Notes under the pieces: generated by a model
What the model saw: only the letters and a program-made list of their open reading frames with translations
Told to the model about the DNA's origin: nothing
Database searches by the model: none
Assembly: GCA_020809705.1 (NCBI GenBank)
Contig: CP085830.1
Span: 2,914,001 to 2,978,000, forward strand
Direction: 5' to 3'
DNA length: 64,000 bases
DNA from: Calonectria ilicicola
Lineage: Eukaryota; Ascomycota; Sordariomycetes; Hypocreales; Nectriaceae
Part shown: one piece after another, positions 48,289 through 59,659 of the stretch
How the letters are laid out: every line of letters begins with the position of its first letter
How positions within the stretch are numbered: the first letter of the stretch is position 1
Position numbers and translations under genes: made by a program

Positions 48289-50453
48289 CTAGTCCTCCAG
48301 GCTTCCGATCATTCCTGATGCCTCCATCCGCGCTCTCACTTCGCGTACTAGAGCCTTCGCCTCCTCAACCTCGACCCCATCGCTGCAGAGCTCTCCAGCT
48401 AGGCGAATTGCTTGTGCATAGTCTTGGGTACGCATGGCAAATTTGGCAAGCCACATGCGAGCTTTGCATGTGGCTGCTGTAACACCCGTCCCTTCCTTGT
48501 AATTGTTGTCATTGTGCTCTGCACCGTTGTCTGATCCAGCTGGCGAATCGTTGTGAATAGCGATGGATTCGTTGAGATCACCGTCGGCGCCAACACCACC
48601 ATCTTCTTGGGCCACGCAAAGTTCCATGTATGCCTTTGATTCCTCCTCTTCGCCCAGTTGGTCGTACATGACAGCGATCTGGAGTAGAATCTCTGGATCC
48701 ATGTGCCCCATTTCGCTGCGTCCTCCAAGTGGCTCTCCGCCGCTTCCAAAGCTGCTTCCGCTGTCGTAGTAAGCATCTGCCAGAAGCGCTCGTTTTAGTG
48801 CCTTGATACCGTCTCGTTCCCTGCCCATTTTTTGTAGGCAGCAGCCAACTGCCATCCACATCTTTCCGTCCCAGGGTCGAAGCCCCGCTGCTTTCTTGTA
48901 ATACCATAGGGAATAGGTGTGCATCTCAAGCATTTCATAGGTCTGGCCAAGACCATACCAAGCTCGATAGTCACGGCGATTTACATCAACAGCTCTGCGG
49001 TACGATTCAATGGCAGCATGTGTGTTTTTGAGCTCGACATACTCGTGACCCATCAAAGTCCATGCTGAAAGACATGTTCTGTCAAGGGTTAGGGCACGCC
49101 TGAAATACTGGACTGCCTTTTCGTGCATGGAGAGGAGCGAGTAGTAATTGCCAATGACGACGCAAGATTCAGGGCGGAATTTGTCCACACTTGAACATAG
49201 ATGTGCTAAAAACGCTAGTTTTGGACGGAGGTTCAAAACGTAGAGAATATTTGAGTAATGGTCGAGCGAATCAAGTCGATGGGGATGAAGAGATAGCAAT
49301 CGACTAAAATGTTGTTCGGCAGCCATCAAATCCTTTGCGTGGTACGCTAGTAATGCATTGCAAGTGAGAAGGAAGGATGACGTTGGGAAGATGCTGAGAA
49401 GTTGCTCAAGCGAGTTGGCAAGGCCTGGCCCTTGTTGATATAACTCCAACGAGGTGTGAAGATGGAACATGTAGGAAACAATGTTTTGAGGGCAATGCCT
49501 TGATATTCGATTGAGCTGATTAATGTTAGCTTTTGCTAATATAACGGGTATAGAAAAAACCTACATCTTCCACTCGGGAAACAAGCGAAGTCATCTCGAG
49601 CCAACAGCCCCAATTCATCGTGTATTTGTGAACACTTCTGATGAAAAACCCTAGTGCTCCTTCGTCATTCTTCTCCTTGGCGAGAACCATACCATATCTA
49701 AGCAGAATTAGCATTTGTTCCCCAAAGTTAGTTGGCCTTATACTGACAAGTATTCAAGCCACCCTTGGCTTTCGAGTACCTCGTCATCGTCTTCCTCGGT
49801 TGCTCTCTCTTTAAACCAAGCGGCCAAAAAACGACCTACTACGAGAAGTTGTTTATTTGTTACTGTGCCTAGATCTTGAGGGCCCATAACCATCTCAGAA
49901 TCCTCGTTTTTCCGCTTCTCCCCGGACATGACCTTTGCATAAAGAGCGAGAAATAAGCTCTTCTGGCTGATTTTAGGCAAGGGCACTACATTTGTAGACC
50001 TTGTAGACTCAGTCGCCTTGGATTTTCCTTTGCCTTTGGATGTGGTTGGGTTTTCCCCTCGGGAGGTCAGGATGCTTGAGAGGAGGGAGTCTGGGAGAAA
50101 GACAGCAGCGCATCGGTCGTACTCTCTGCAATCAAAGAAGGATTTTGCAAGCAGGTACTTGCTAAGCTCCTTAGCTTCAAGAGCTGCTTCTTCGGGATCG
50201 GTGTTGGTGGTGTATATGGGCGATGTGTGTTTGTCGCTCGAGGGGTCGATAGGTTCGTCATCATCGATGGTTTCTGGGAGGGCGTTGAGGAGCTCTGCAG
50301 CCCTGGACCAGTATTAGCACATGTTGGACAACAATTTAGACCAGCGCAATGTTACCATTTGGATGACTGGTACAAGCATCGTTCAGAGCACTTGACCACT
50401 GCGTCCTGGAGCGCAGCCCGCAGCTGCGATATCTCGTGCGAGCTCAGCGCCAT
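48289..50453 (-). CDS. CDC23: APC8/Cdc23, TPR subunit of the anaphase-promoting complex
   Basis: Exons 50453-50356, 50302-49748, 49697-49565 and 49515-48289 (minus) give 670 aa. The N-terminus is the APC8 dimerisation-type region (LRAALQDAVVKCSERCLYQ and AAELLNAL), with a Lys/Ser-rich linker (SKGKGKSKAT). TPR motifs fill the rest: for example YGMVLAKEKNDEGALGFF, ESCVVIGNYYSLLSMHEKAVQYFRRAL, AWTLMGHEYVELKNTHAAIESYRRAV, and AWYGLGQTYEMLEMHTYSLWYYKKA. A low-complexity acidic stretch (about residues 560-600) interrupts the last repeats. APC8 forms a homodimer in the arc-lamp TPR lobe of APC/C and helps recruit coactivator in mitotic exit and G1. The start ATG is the first in frame and sits directly before MALSSHEI. 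Confidence 0.93.
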
Positions 50454-51298
50454 GGCGTTGTTGTTTGTTTGGGAGAGGTGACCAAAGTACGCGAATGTTA
50501 AGTGCGACGGCCTGACTATACTCCCATGAGGGCTGCTTATAGGCTCCAAAATAGCCAAGTACCGGATTTAAAGAATAGCCTCGCGCCAAGGGACCGAGGG
50601 AGTGTCCGATCTTGGTGTTCGGCCGTGTGGCAATCCCCGTTGCTGGTGATGGCGTCAATTGGTACGGGCGCGTTTCAAAAACGGTGCTTAATATTTTGTA
50701 CACTGTATATCGCACACTGTGTTCGCATCTTTGACACGATCACCACCCCGAGGCCAAATTTGTAGTTTTGGCATTCTCAAGTCTGAATTGCCGATTTATA
50801 TATTAATTTAATAGGAAATGGCACTTTTGTTCACCTTAGGACCTAATCTACACCGAATCTTTCTGATCCTACCTTGGTGGCTTTGATCGGTCTTCATCAT
50901 CCCGGTTGTTGTACCACCATGATGCTGGTGGGCGTGAAGATTACCAATACTCCAGGACGGCTTGTGCAACTCGAGATTTCCCATCTATTTCAATCGGAAT
51001 CTTCAGAGACCTGGACTGTTAAAATATCAGCCTGTATGGCCCAAGGTGCCGTCCTCCTTGCTCTCCGAGGACCCCATATTCCGACAATGATACTGTTGAT
51101 GTATAGGGACCCAAATCACTCTGCAGATGGCACTTCATCGCCAAAGAAGGTTTGAAGCGCCAAAGAAAAAAATCCCTATTCTTTTCCCGTCGCGTCTCGG
51201 AGAAACACCACGTCAGTAGCCCTTTGAGCTCCTGACACGACAGAATTGTCCCCGCGCTCACCTCACGTCGCACGCTTGAGGTCTTCTGAGCCGGCACC
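50454..51298. other. Divergent promoter region
   Basis: 845 bp between the APC8 ATG (-) and the first small Cys/His-signature gene (+). It should hold two promoters. No further gene is recognised; the frames seen are short and overlap on both strands. Confidence 0.5.
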
Positions 51299-51824
51299 AT
51301 GAACTGCAACAGCCCGGTGAGGCTCTTTCCATGCCTTCACTGCTGGACACCAGACGTAAAGTGTCCCAATTACGTGTTCTTGAACAGAAGTTCCTGTGTG
51401 GACTGTCAGGTACGAAGCCTCGTTGGCCAGCCAAGCCCAACTTGCCCGCACTAACAAGTTTGCTTAGAAACTGCGACGTCAGCCCGGCGATGATGAAAAT
51501 ATAGCAGCCCAGGCGCACGAAAACTTTGTGCGATACATATTGGAGAGGTACACGGACGAGGGTGGCATCACATACGAGCAAATCAACAAGCACATCGACA
51601 GGGCCAAGGAGCTACACGTGGACAACTCGCTCACCATTGCTCTCGACTACGTATTTCGAAACTTTAGGGGTATATACGACAAAGTTTGCGATTCGGTAGA
51701 AAAAGCGCGTGATGAGGGACCTCAACAGTGGACAGCTTTGAACTTGGCAGACCGGTTGGAGCAATTACAAAGGGAACAGCAGGATAGAGAGTTTGGGGGA
51801 AAGGGGGGAAGACGAGATAGTTAA
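51299..51824 (+). CDS. Small protein with a C-x-H-x-W...C-x-D-C signature, paralogue A
   Basis: Exons 51299-51409 and 51468-51824 give 155 aa. The intron has donor GTACGA, branch CTAAC and acceptor GCTTAG, in phase 0. Exon 1 encodes 37 residues with PCLHCW, then CPNYV and CVDC: a compact Cys/His cluster likely to bind zinc. Exon 2 is highly helical and charged (AQAHENFVRYILERY, ITYEQINKHIDRAKELH, FRNFRGIYDKVCDSVEKA) and ends with Gln/Glu-rich and Gly/Arg-rich sequence. No signal peptide or membrane helix. The next gene downstream (52507-52923) has the same exon 1 signature and the same intron position, so the two are probably paralogues. I do not recognise the family. A short zinc knuckle plus a helical tail would fit a protein-binding adaptor, which is speculation. 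Confidence 0.65.
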
Positions 51825-52506
51825 TGTTTTTGATACGTTTTCATACCGTGGATGTCGATGCTTCAAGGAATACGTGTTGCCTCCGGCTTAACTGAGCTTG
51901 ATCCCCTGGCCGATATCTAACAAGCCATCATATCCCAGCCTGTTGGGAGCCGGATTTTGTCCTTGGGGTCACGAACCGGACTCTTTTCCATGCATGTGTC
52001 ACTCATACATGGTACCTACCTTTTGTCCAATCAAGCATCCTCAGACCATTTCGTCGAAGATTCGCCAAGACCTCGATGATGGCACGAGGACTGGTTTGCT
52101 GGCTCCCCAACTGTCATCAGGCTCAGGTAGCGAATCACTCTGGAAACGTGTGTTGCGCCTCTTGGCTTGGGGTGCTTGCTTCTGAATGTGCCGCATAATT
52201 TCGACCGGTCAATAAAAGGATTTGGATTCTTTTAAGTTGACAAATTACTCAGTATGTAACACGACAGTCAAACATGGCCAGCTTCCTCAAGGTCTCACGG
52301 ACAACGGGAAACGTCTAACGCTTTTGCGGCCATTATCTATGCGTGCCTTGAGTCACTTCACTGGATGTCTTCGATTCATTCTAAGTGACGTATATAAGCC
52401 ATGACGATGCACCGGAGATGCAGACTCGGATAGTCTCACGAAATCAACTTGAAGCGAATGCTGAGAAACAAGAGGATTTTTCAGACTTTGAAATTAACAA
52501 GGCAGC
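51825..52506. other. Intergenic spacer between the two Cys/His-signature genes
   Basis: 680 bp, the terminator of paralogue A and promoter of paralogue B. No other coding signal is seen. Confidence 0.5.
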
Positions 52507-52923
52507 ATGACCGTAATGCGTTGGCCGTGCAATCACCGCTGGGGCTCCTGGAGATGCGACAATTGGGTTCAAAGAGTAGGGGCCGCCTGCAGAGATTGTG
52601 AGGTGTGTGATTGAATCAAAGATTGAGCGAATCTGATAAATGCAAGCAGAACTAAGGTCGTGGATTGTGTATAGGAGAAGAAAGACACGGACTTGGTGCC
52701 AACGCATCAACGTCTTTCCTGGTCCGACGACGTAAACTACGTTTTTCAAGCTTTTCGCAATTCGACCCTCAGCGTTGATTCCGCCGTAGACATGATGAGA
52801 AGTGGATCATCAGAGAAGGCATTCCTAGAGGCGCTTCTGGTGATAAAAGAGACCGACGAAGTTTGGTATGGTAGGGTGTGCCCAATTATGCTGCAGGCCA
52901 TGAGCAGAAGAAGGAGAGGGTAG
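52507..52923 (+). CDS. Small protein with a C-x-H-x-W...C-x-D-C signature, paralogue B
   Basis: Exons 52507-52602 and 52675-52923 give 114 aa; a second in-frame ATG three codons downstream could also start it. The intron is in phase 0 directly after CRDCE, with donor GTGTGT and acceptor ATAG. Exon 1 has PCNHRW, then CDNWV and CRDC, aligned residue by residue with paralogue A: the last two Cys groups have identical spacing. Exon 2 differs in sequence (DDVNYVFQAFRNSTLSVDSAV, EKAFLEALLVIKETDEVWYG) but is again helical, with Phe in similar positions, and ends in an Arg cluster (MSRRRRG). No signal peptide. Exon 2 divergence against exon 1 conservation suggests that the knuckle is under the stronger constraint. 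Function unknown. Confidence 0.6.
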
Positions 52924-53923
52924 CAACAGAAAAGAATTGACGGGCGCGAGGTCATTTGGCATGGTTTTAGTTCTCAAGATTCTTGATTGTTTATTGAACA
53001 GAAAACATGCATCTTCTCTGATGATGCGTGCTTAGCGCATGATGAATCAGAGTTATGTGTGTGTGCAGTCACCAACTTCGGTCCACTTGGTTCAAAGCCA
53101 CACCCGAGTGAAGTTGAGCTTTGTTTGAGGGCAATATCTCTTTGATAGTCCGTAAAATAACCCAGGCAGGGGGGTCTTGTCGATGCAGGTAATTACGCTT
53201 CACTGCGGCAGCTAGTCATTTGAGCGCAGCTATTCGGACGAATTGTCTCGATGGGGAATATTTTGTTGAAGTTTGGCATAAAACACACCGAGTACGTAAT
53301 TGTAACTGTGCGAGGCAGGCTGTCTATCTGGCGCTTCAGGACAGGACACTCCGAGACACGGGACAGTGGCGGCGCAGTGGGAGCCAAACACATTTGGACC
53401 GTGACGAAAACGCAGGTCAGAGACTCTTGCTAATGGCCGTGATGTAACTATTTGCTGAAGGCAGCTTCGGTTGTTAGCGTCTGTTGGGGACCCTTGCCCC
53501 GCCAATTGCCGTTACTTGGACCAACTCCCGCCTCCCACCAGGCTAAATCACAGACCGCCAGCTCTCCAGCCAACCAGCGCCGACTGACTCCTGCAGTTTT
53601 CGATCTCACCGAGCAGCCAAGGACGCGACCCCGCTACTGGCCAAAAGGGGAAAGAGGGGCAAGGTGTGGACAGAAAAGAGCAGCCAGCGGCCCATAGCAT
53701 CCGCGCAGGGCCAGTGGCGCAGTAAAAGTGTCGCCGTCCTGAGGGGCACAACAGCTCTAAACCAGTGGGTGCCGGCGCAACCCAAGTAATTCTCGTGCAG
53801 TTGGGACACTCCTTTCCGAACATATTTGCGCTCCGTCAATAAATCCCGACCTTTCCTGCTTTCCGATCTCCCTTCTTCTCCATCCACTCACCCACACATA
53901 CATTCACACCCACAATTGCAGCC
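52924..53923. other. Intergenic region, ERG20 promoter
   Basis: 1 kb. The last 150 bp before the ATG is pyrimidine-rich (CT/CA repeats), the usual leader of highly expressed fungal genes. No gene or sterol-response motif could be identified with confidence. Confidence 0.5.
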
Positions 53924-55059
53924 ATGGCCCAGAAGACAACACGCAAGCAGTTCGAGGACATCTACCCCCAGCTGGAGGCAGACCTACTCGAACATGCCCG
54001 CTCCTACAAGCTCCCCCAGGAGCAGCTTGACTGGTACAAGAAGGTGAGTCTCCGTTTCCCTCTCTCCCTCTCTCTCTTGCACACCGTGTCGTTGCGCGAC
54101 CAGACAACTAACTAACCCGCCCCTCTCTACTACAGAATCTCGAGGCCAACCCCCTTGGCGGAAAATGCAACCGCGGCATGTCAGTCCCCGATACCGCTTC
54201 CATCCTGCTCGGAAAGCCTCTCACTGAGGAGGAGTACTTCCAGTCTGCCACCCTTGGATGGATGACAGAGCTCCTCCAGGCTTTCTTCCTCGTCTCCGAT
54301 GATATCATGGACACTAGCATCACCCGCCGTGGTCAGCCATGCTGGTACCGTCAGGACGGTGTCGGCATGATTGCCATCAACGATGCTTTCATGCTCGAGG
54401 CAGCCATCTACACTCTTCTCAAGAAGTACTTCCGCAGCCACCCTTCCTATGTCGACCTCATCGAGCTTTTCCACGAGACTTCCTTCCAGACCGAGCTGGG
54501 TCAGCTTTGTGACCTGCTCACTGCTCCTGAGGATCGCGTCAACCTTGACAACTTCTCGCTTGAGAAGTACACTTTTATTGTCATCTACAAGACGGCCTAC
54601 TACTCATTCTACCTCCCCGTTGCCCTGGCTCTTTACCAGCTCAACCTTGCCACACCCAAGAATCTTAAGCAGGCTGAGGACATTCTCATCCCCATTGGCG
54701 AGTACTTCCAAATCCAGGATGATTTCCTCGACAACTTCGGTGACCCCGCAGTCATTGGCAAGATCGGTACCGATATCAAGGACAACAAGTGCTCCTGGCT
54801 CGTCAACCAGGCCCTCAAGGTTGTCACTCCCGAGCAGCGCAAGGTTCTTGAGGAGAACTACGGCCGCAAGGACGACGCAAAGGAGAAGGTCATCAAGCAG
54901 CTGTACGATGAACTCAACATTAAACAGACGTACCTCGACTACGAGGAGAAGTTTGTCACTGACATCCGCTCACGCATCGCCAATGTCGATGAGAGCGAGG
55001 GCCTCAAGAAGGAGATCTTTGAGGCCTTCCTGTCCAAGATTTACAAGCGCACCAAGTAA
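53924..55059 (+). CDS. ERG20: Farnesyl diphosphate synthase
   Basis: Exons 53924-54043 and 54136-55059 give 347 aa, the typical length. The intron lies between YKK and [10 protein letters not shown], with donor GTGAGT. First Asp-rich motif DDIMD at residues 95-99, second DDFLD at 235-239, with [10 protein letters not shown] and the KGKC-type GGKCNRG at the isopentenyl-diphosphate site; the end, KIYKRTK, matches the conserved C-terminus. The residues at -5 and -4 before DDIMD are both Phe, the size gate that stops chain growth at C15, so the product is farnesyl rather than geranylgeranyl diphosphate. It condenses DMAPP and IPP twice in the cytosol and feeds sterols, dolichol, ubiquinone and prenylation. 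Codon use is strongly C-biased, fitting high expression. Confidence 0.97.
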
Positions 55060-56155
55060 ATTCTGGGCGAAAAACGAAAACCTATATAAATAGATGTTCA
55101 CTTCCAAAAGAAAAGAAAAGTGATTAATGGGCTGGGGAACGGGACCATCACATGGTCATTCTAGTATAGCCAAGTGATGAATTTTATGAAAGACAGACAA
55201 CAAAGGGCTATATGAAGTAGTACTCAGGTGTCACCGGTGGTGTTAATAAGGCAAATTCCTGCGTGAATCAATTTCCACTTTGGGGAGAGCAGATTTATAG
55301 AGTAGACTGCGATTAGCCAAACAATAATACTATCACTACAAGTTACACGTGTTTTTTTTTTTCAAGATTGATTTCTAGGATGTAGAGTCTTAGAGGTAAA
55401 ATAAATTTCTTGTGGGATTTACGATCTCGACTGTTTAAGTCAGCCTGCTTGATGCTATATGTGCAAGGCTGAGTTAACAGTACACAGCCATGACTAATTA
55501 TTGATCGAACCCAGCTTCATTCCCAGCCTAACCGAATGGTTTACAAATCCATTACTTCCTTTATTTTCCTTTCGTATTCTAGACATCAACAGCGAGAGCC
55601 TGCTTAAATCGCTGCGTGTCACAACCAAAAGACTAAATCCTAAGGTGACATGAGACCCCCAAAAAGTAAAGAAGCAAACCTAGGTAAGGGAAGAAGCAGG
55701 ACAAGTAGAAGTAGAAGTAGGAGAAGAGAATTTGAACAAAGGAAAATATTTCAATGACAAAAGGGAAAATAACAAATCATAGCCAAAGGACACACACCAT
55801 GGCTTCTTTTTTATACTCCCACTATTTGACCTTCCAAACACCGTTGTCCCATTGTCGGCAGAACCCCCCAGTGCAAAACAAAAAGAAGAGCAATTCCTTT
55901 TGCCAGCATGCCCTGGACTCTTCGTCTAACAACAAAGAATAATATTAACGACAATAAAAAAGGGGGGGTTTAAATTTTCGAAGTGAAGGAGAGTAGAGAA
56001 GAGGAAGATGGTGAAAAAAATTTGATTCGAAATGTCCAGGAATCCAGAGCATAAACTGCGTGGCCTCATAACGAAAACACTCGCGTAGTCTCATTTAGGG
56101 GAGCTAGGGCGGGAGAGAGAGGTATGCCGATAAAGAATCGCTCGCTCAATTGCGT
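55060..56155. other. Intergenic region between convergent genes
   Basis: 1.1 kb between the stops of ERG20 (+) and the RA-PH gene (-). AT-rich, with an imperfect GTAGAA/GAGAAG purine run near 55700-55740. It carries two 3' UTRs. No gene seen. Confidence 0.55.
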
Positions 56156-59100
56156 TTAATATCGAGCCATGGCGCCGTTGGTACCAGCACGGCTAATGAG
56201 AGGTTCGCGGGGGCGAGGGTCGCGACCTCGAGGTTGATCGAGAGGCTGGGTTTGTTCACGGCGCAAGGAGCGGATGGGCAACGGGGGAACAGGAGGAGCC
56301 GGACCCCGACCGCCCTGCTGCTGATGTTGTTGCTGCTGCATACCGGCGGTAGAGCGGCTGCGAGGCCGACCACCTTGAGAGTTGTGGAGAGAAGGGAGCG
56401 TGGCGGATGATGAGAGGGGAGGGGTTGACTTGTTCGAATTGCCAGCTCGAGTTGCGCTGCGAAGGAGGCCAGGCCCAATACCCTGCGATGGCTGACCGCC
56501 CGTAGCAAAATTGATGAGGGGACCGCCGTTGGTGGCAGGAGCCTTGTGGCCGTGGCCTTTGCTCGCCTGCACGTTCTCACGCCAGGTGGGAGGCTCAGGG
56601 AAGTTGGTGAGGTTCACAAGAGGCTGTGGCATTTTGGGGTTGGGAGGTATTTGAGAGTCGTTTAGTGGGTTTCTACGTGCGCTCCGAACCGATTTGCTGC
56701 GAGAGCGAGCCGAGTGCTCAGAAGCAGAGGGGAGCCATGATCTGGTTTCAGACCTCTTCTCCTGGGGGGATGTAGGCGAGCTGACGCCGCCATTAAGCAG
56801 GGAGGGACCCTCCGTGAATGGTCCTTGCTTGATGCTACCGGACCCATGTGAAGCTTTTTCGCTCTCAATGTGTTCGGCCATTCTACGCTTTTCTTCGTAC
56901 CCTTGACCCAGAAGGCCACCGGGAGAGAAAGCACCGGCAGTCTGAGGGGTTTGAGGTGTGGAAGGACCCTTCTTAGTCAAGACTTTGGGCTTCTCTTGAT
57001 GTCTTGGCTTGGGCTCCGGCTTGGGCTCTGGAACCGCCTCAAAGTTCTTGCCAAACTCCTCTAGGGGCTTGTTAAATTGGTCCATGTCGAGCAAGGGCTG
57101 GAAGGCACCGATTGTGTACGGGCTCTCGTCTACCGAGACTTTGAGGCGATGAGAGCCATTGGTCACGGTACTGGTTGACTTGGTGATGTTGCCACCCTTT
57201 TTAGACGGGCATGAACTGTGCGAAATCCGAGGCGGTTTATCGTTGACAATTCTTTCGTATGGCTTCTCCTTCTTCTCAAAGTCAATGTGCTTGGTAACGA
57301 GATACCAGCTACGCCAGCGCTGCACAAGGTCGAAGAAACGCTTGGCGAGCTGGGGGTCCTCAGCGCAGAAGAAGTGCACAAAGTTCTCGCCATTGGGGAA
57401 AACAAACGTCTTTTGCTGACTCTTGACGGCGTAGCAGAACCTACGAGGGGCCTTGAGGTGTCTCCTGGCCTCGCTCTCTCGGGGAGTGTAAATATCAAAG
57501 TCAGACAAGTGACACAAGACAGTGCTGTCTTTGTCCGATGGTTTAGCCTCGGGCTTTTTGGAAGCAAACATCTGACCAGTCTCGAGGAGAGTAACCCATC
57601 GCTTGTTCCACTTTCCCGGGCGAGAAGAGTGGTAAAGGTGGAGAGTGAAACCCGAAGGAGGGCTAGGGGTACGAGGTACCGAGTTGATGTCAAGGTCAGC
57701 GTCAGAGTCGCTTTCGGATAGATCCATGGTCAGCACAAGCAGGGAGTTCTGCTGATCCCGATCCCACGAGTTCATGACATCTCGAACACGCTCGTAGCGA
57801 CGGAGTCGGCGTTCAAGGCCGAGCTCGACGTAGCATTCAATCAGAACGCTCGTCTTTGGATCAATGTTGTGGGAAGTTAGGTTGGCCGTCGAGTACAAGA
57901 TATCAGCAGGGGAGGTGTCTGCCTTGACGGGAAGGTTAATTGTGGATGACAGGCATCGCACCGTCACGCGCTGGAAACTGGTGTTAGAATCGGAAGATGA
58001 AGGCCGATACATGATGTCGCCGAAACTCACTCGTTCGCCTCCATTGATAGCAGACGCGGGCGCATCCACGTTGGGGACAATGCCCCGACCGCCTGCTTCA
58101 ATAAAGCTCATCCTGTCCGAAAAGGCAGGGTCTTCGAAACTACTATGGCGGCTAAAGTCGACTGAGAAAACAGTGGGCGCCTTGGGGCTCGGCGTTCCGG
58201 TCTGGCTGGTGGCGGCATTCGATCGCCGGCCGCGCGACAAGAAGGGTATTTTGTCAAAGATGAGATATTTGTAAAATTTGGAGGGAGGAGTCGCAAATTG
58301 GGCGCGGGTGCGGGCGGCGTCTCGTTTCTTTTGCTCAGCTAGGATGCGATCGGTCTCAGCCTCGAGGCGGGCAACTTCGGCGGCCCAGCGCTCAGCTTCG
58401 GCGTCTTCCTCGGCGGTGCGGGTGTCCTCGTCGCGATCGAGCTGGGCGGCACGGGCAGCAGTGTCGGCGTTTGTGCGCAGGGAAAAGAAGTTGAAGGCTC
58501 TCAGTCGGGCGACAACGTCGGTGGGGGATGGGTCGGACGAGGGTGTGGGCGGCGCGGGGGATTTAGACTTGTTGGCCTTGGTCTTGGATTTGGACCTCGC
58601 CTTGGACTTGGACTTGGCCTTGACCAACTTCAACAGGCCTGGCTCGGGGCTAGGGCTGCGAGTGCGGGTGCGGCTGCGACTAGAATTTCGCAGAGACGAA
58701 GCAGCTGAAGTTGGGACGTTGGTTGGTTTGGGAGTCAGGGCAAGCGGGCTGGGCAGAGGCGGCACGGGAGATGGCGCCTGACGTCGTGTTATGCTAGCGG
58801 GCGATGGTGACGCACGGCGGACAGGGCTGCTTCCCACAGCACCAACAGCAGCGCGAGGAGCAAGACCACCCACCAAGTTATTTAAAGGCCCCAGCTGCCG
58901 GGTCCCGGCTGCCCCTGGATCTGCGTCACCGTCTTGTTCTAGCGGCTCCATGTCTGGGTCGTCCAGGTCTGGGTCTGGGTCCAGGTTTGCATTGCCAGCT
59001 GCAGCTGCATGAGGGCCTGCATGAGGGCCTGCAGCGCCTGCATAGCCGTCATCATAGCCATCATCGTCATCATAGTTGTCGCCAAGCTTCAGCTCCTCTG

Positions 59101-59659
59101 CGCTGGCATCGTCAGCTGGGCCCGGGCCCGGAGATGGCGTCCGCGCCAGGGGGGGAGATGACAGTGGCGGCGATGATGGCAGCGCGGGCACTGGCGGTGG
59201 AGGGTCACTAGGGGCAGATGGCACCTGGCAAGGTACGGATGCGACGCTCTTGGAACGCCGGCGGGAGGCCCGTGTAGACAGCGTGGGCGAGTCCAGCTGT
59301 GGGTAGCAGTCGCCCGGAGGCAAGCTTGTGCTGTCACCGTAGGCGTCAAAAGCTCCGCGTCGCGTGACGGACGAGACGCTTTTCCCACGAAGGGTGCGGT
59401 AGCGAGAGACGGGGTCTGGCGGTGGCTTGAACTGGTGCGCAACGTGCTGTGGATGCTGCTGCTGGAGCTCACGACCCTCCTCTAGCAGACGGCGCTCCCG
59501 CTCTCGCTCTCCCCGCTGCTTTTGTTGCTCGTCCTGAATAAATTGCTGCAGCGCCCGGTCCTGCTCTTCGTTTGTTTCATAGACGTTTTGGCGCTTGGCC
59601 TTGTTGGAGGGTATCGCCAGAGGGGCCACCTCGGGCGCTACGGCTACAGTCGACGCCAT
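56156..59659 (-). CDS. RA- and PH-domain protein (Grb7/RIAM-like arrangement)
   Basis: A single-exon 1167-aa frame with ATG at 59657-59659. The N-terminus has a coiled-coil stretch (QDEQQKQRGERERERRLLEEGREL), then Pro/Ser-rich disorder, AGPHAGPHA repeats and a Lys/Ser repeat block (KSKSKARSKSKTKANKSKS) near residues 340-365. A second coiled coil (AEDAEAERWAAEVARLEAETDRILAE, split across about 415-445) precedes the Ras-association region at about 560-650 (VTVRCLSSTINLPVK, VLIECYVELGLERRLRRYE). The PH domain follows at about 665-795 (GKWNKRWVTLLETGQM, FVHFFCAEDPQLAKRFF). A Ser/Pro/Gly-rich tail ends the protein. RA followed by PH resembles Grb7 and RIAM/lamellipodin; fungal members probably link Ras-family GTPases and phosphoinositides at the cortex. 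Function is inferred from the domain order. Confidence 0.85.
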   Translation of the reverse strand: MASTVAVAPEVAPLAIPSNKAKRQNVYETNEEQDRALQQFIQDEQQKQRGERERERRLLEEGRELQQQHPQHVAHQFKPPPDPVSRYRTLRGKSVSSVTRRGAFDAYGDSTSLPPGDCYPQLDSPTLSTRASRRRSKSVASVPCQVPSAPSDPPPPVPALPSSPPLSSPPLARTPSPGPGPADDASAEELKLGDNYDDDDGYDDGYAGAAGPHAGPHAAAAGNANLDPDPDLDDPDMEPLEQDGDADPGAAGTRQLGPLNNLVGGLAPRAAVGAVGSSPVRRASPSPASITRRQAPSPVPPLPSPLALTPKPTNVPTSAASSLRNSSRSRTRTRSPSPEPGLLKLVKAKSKSKARSKSKTKANKSKSPAPPTPSSDPSPTDVVARLRAFNFFSLRTNADTAARAAQLDRDEDTRTAEEDAEAERWAAEVARLEAETDRILAEQKKRDAARTRAQFATPPSKFYKYLIFDKIPFLSRGRRSNAATSQTGTPSPKAPTVFSVDFSRHSSFEDPAFSDRMSFIEAGGRGIVPNVDAPASAINGGERVSFGDIMYRPSSSDSNTSFQRVTVRCLSSTINLPVKADTSPADILYSTANLTSHNIDPKTSVLIECYVELGLERRLRRYERVRDVMNSWDRDQQNSLLVLTMDLSESDSDADLDINSVPRTPSPPSGFTLHLYHSSRPGKWNKRWVTLLETGQMFASKKPEAKPSDKDSTVLCHLSDFDIYTPRESEARRHLKAPRRFCYAVKSQQKTFVFPNGENFVHFFCAEDPQLAKRFFDLVQRWRSWYLVTKHIDFEKKEKPYERIVNDKPPRISHSSCPSKKGGNITKSTSTVTNGSHRLKVSVDESPYTIGAFQPLLDMDQFNKPLEEFGKNFEAVPEPKPEPKPRHQEKPKVLTKKGPSTPQTPQTAGAFSPGGLLGQGYEEKRRMAEHIESEKASHGSGSIKQGPFTEGPSLLNGGVSSPTSPQEKRSETRSWLPSASEHSARSRSKSVRSARRNPLNDSQIPPNPKMPQPLVNLTNFPEPPTWRENVQASKGHGHKAPATNGGPLINFATGGQPSQGIGPGLLRSATRAGNSNKSTPPLSSSATLPSLHNSQGGRPRSRSTAGMQQQQHQQQGGRGPAPPVPPLPIRSLRREQTQPLDQPRGRDPRPREPLISRAGTNGAMARY

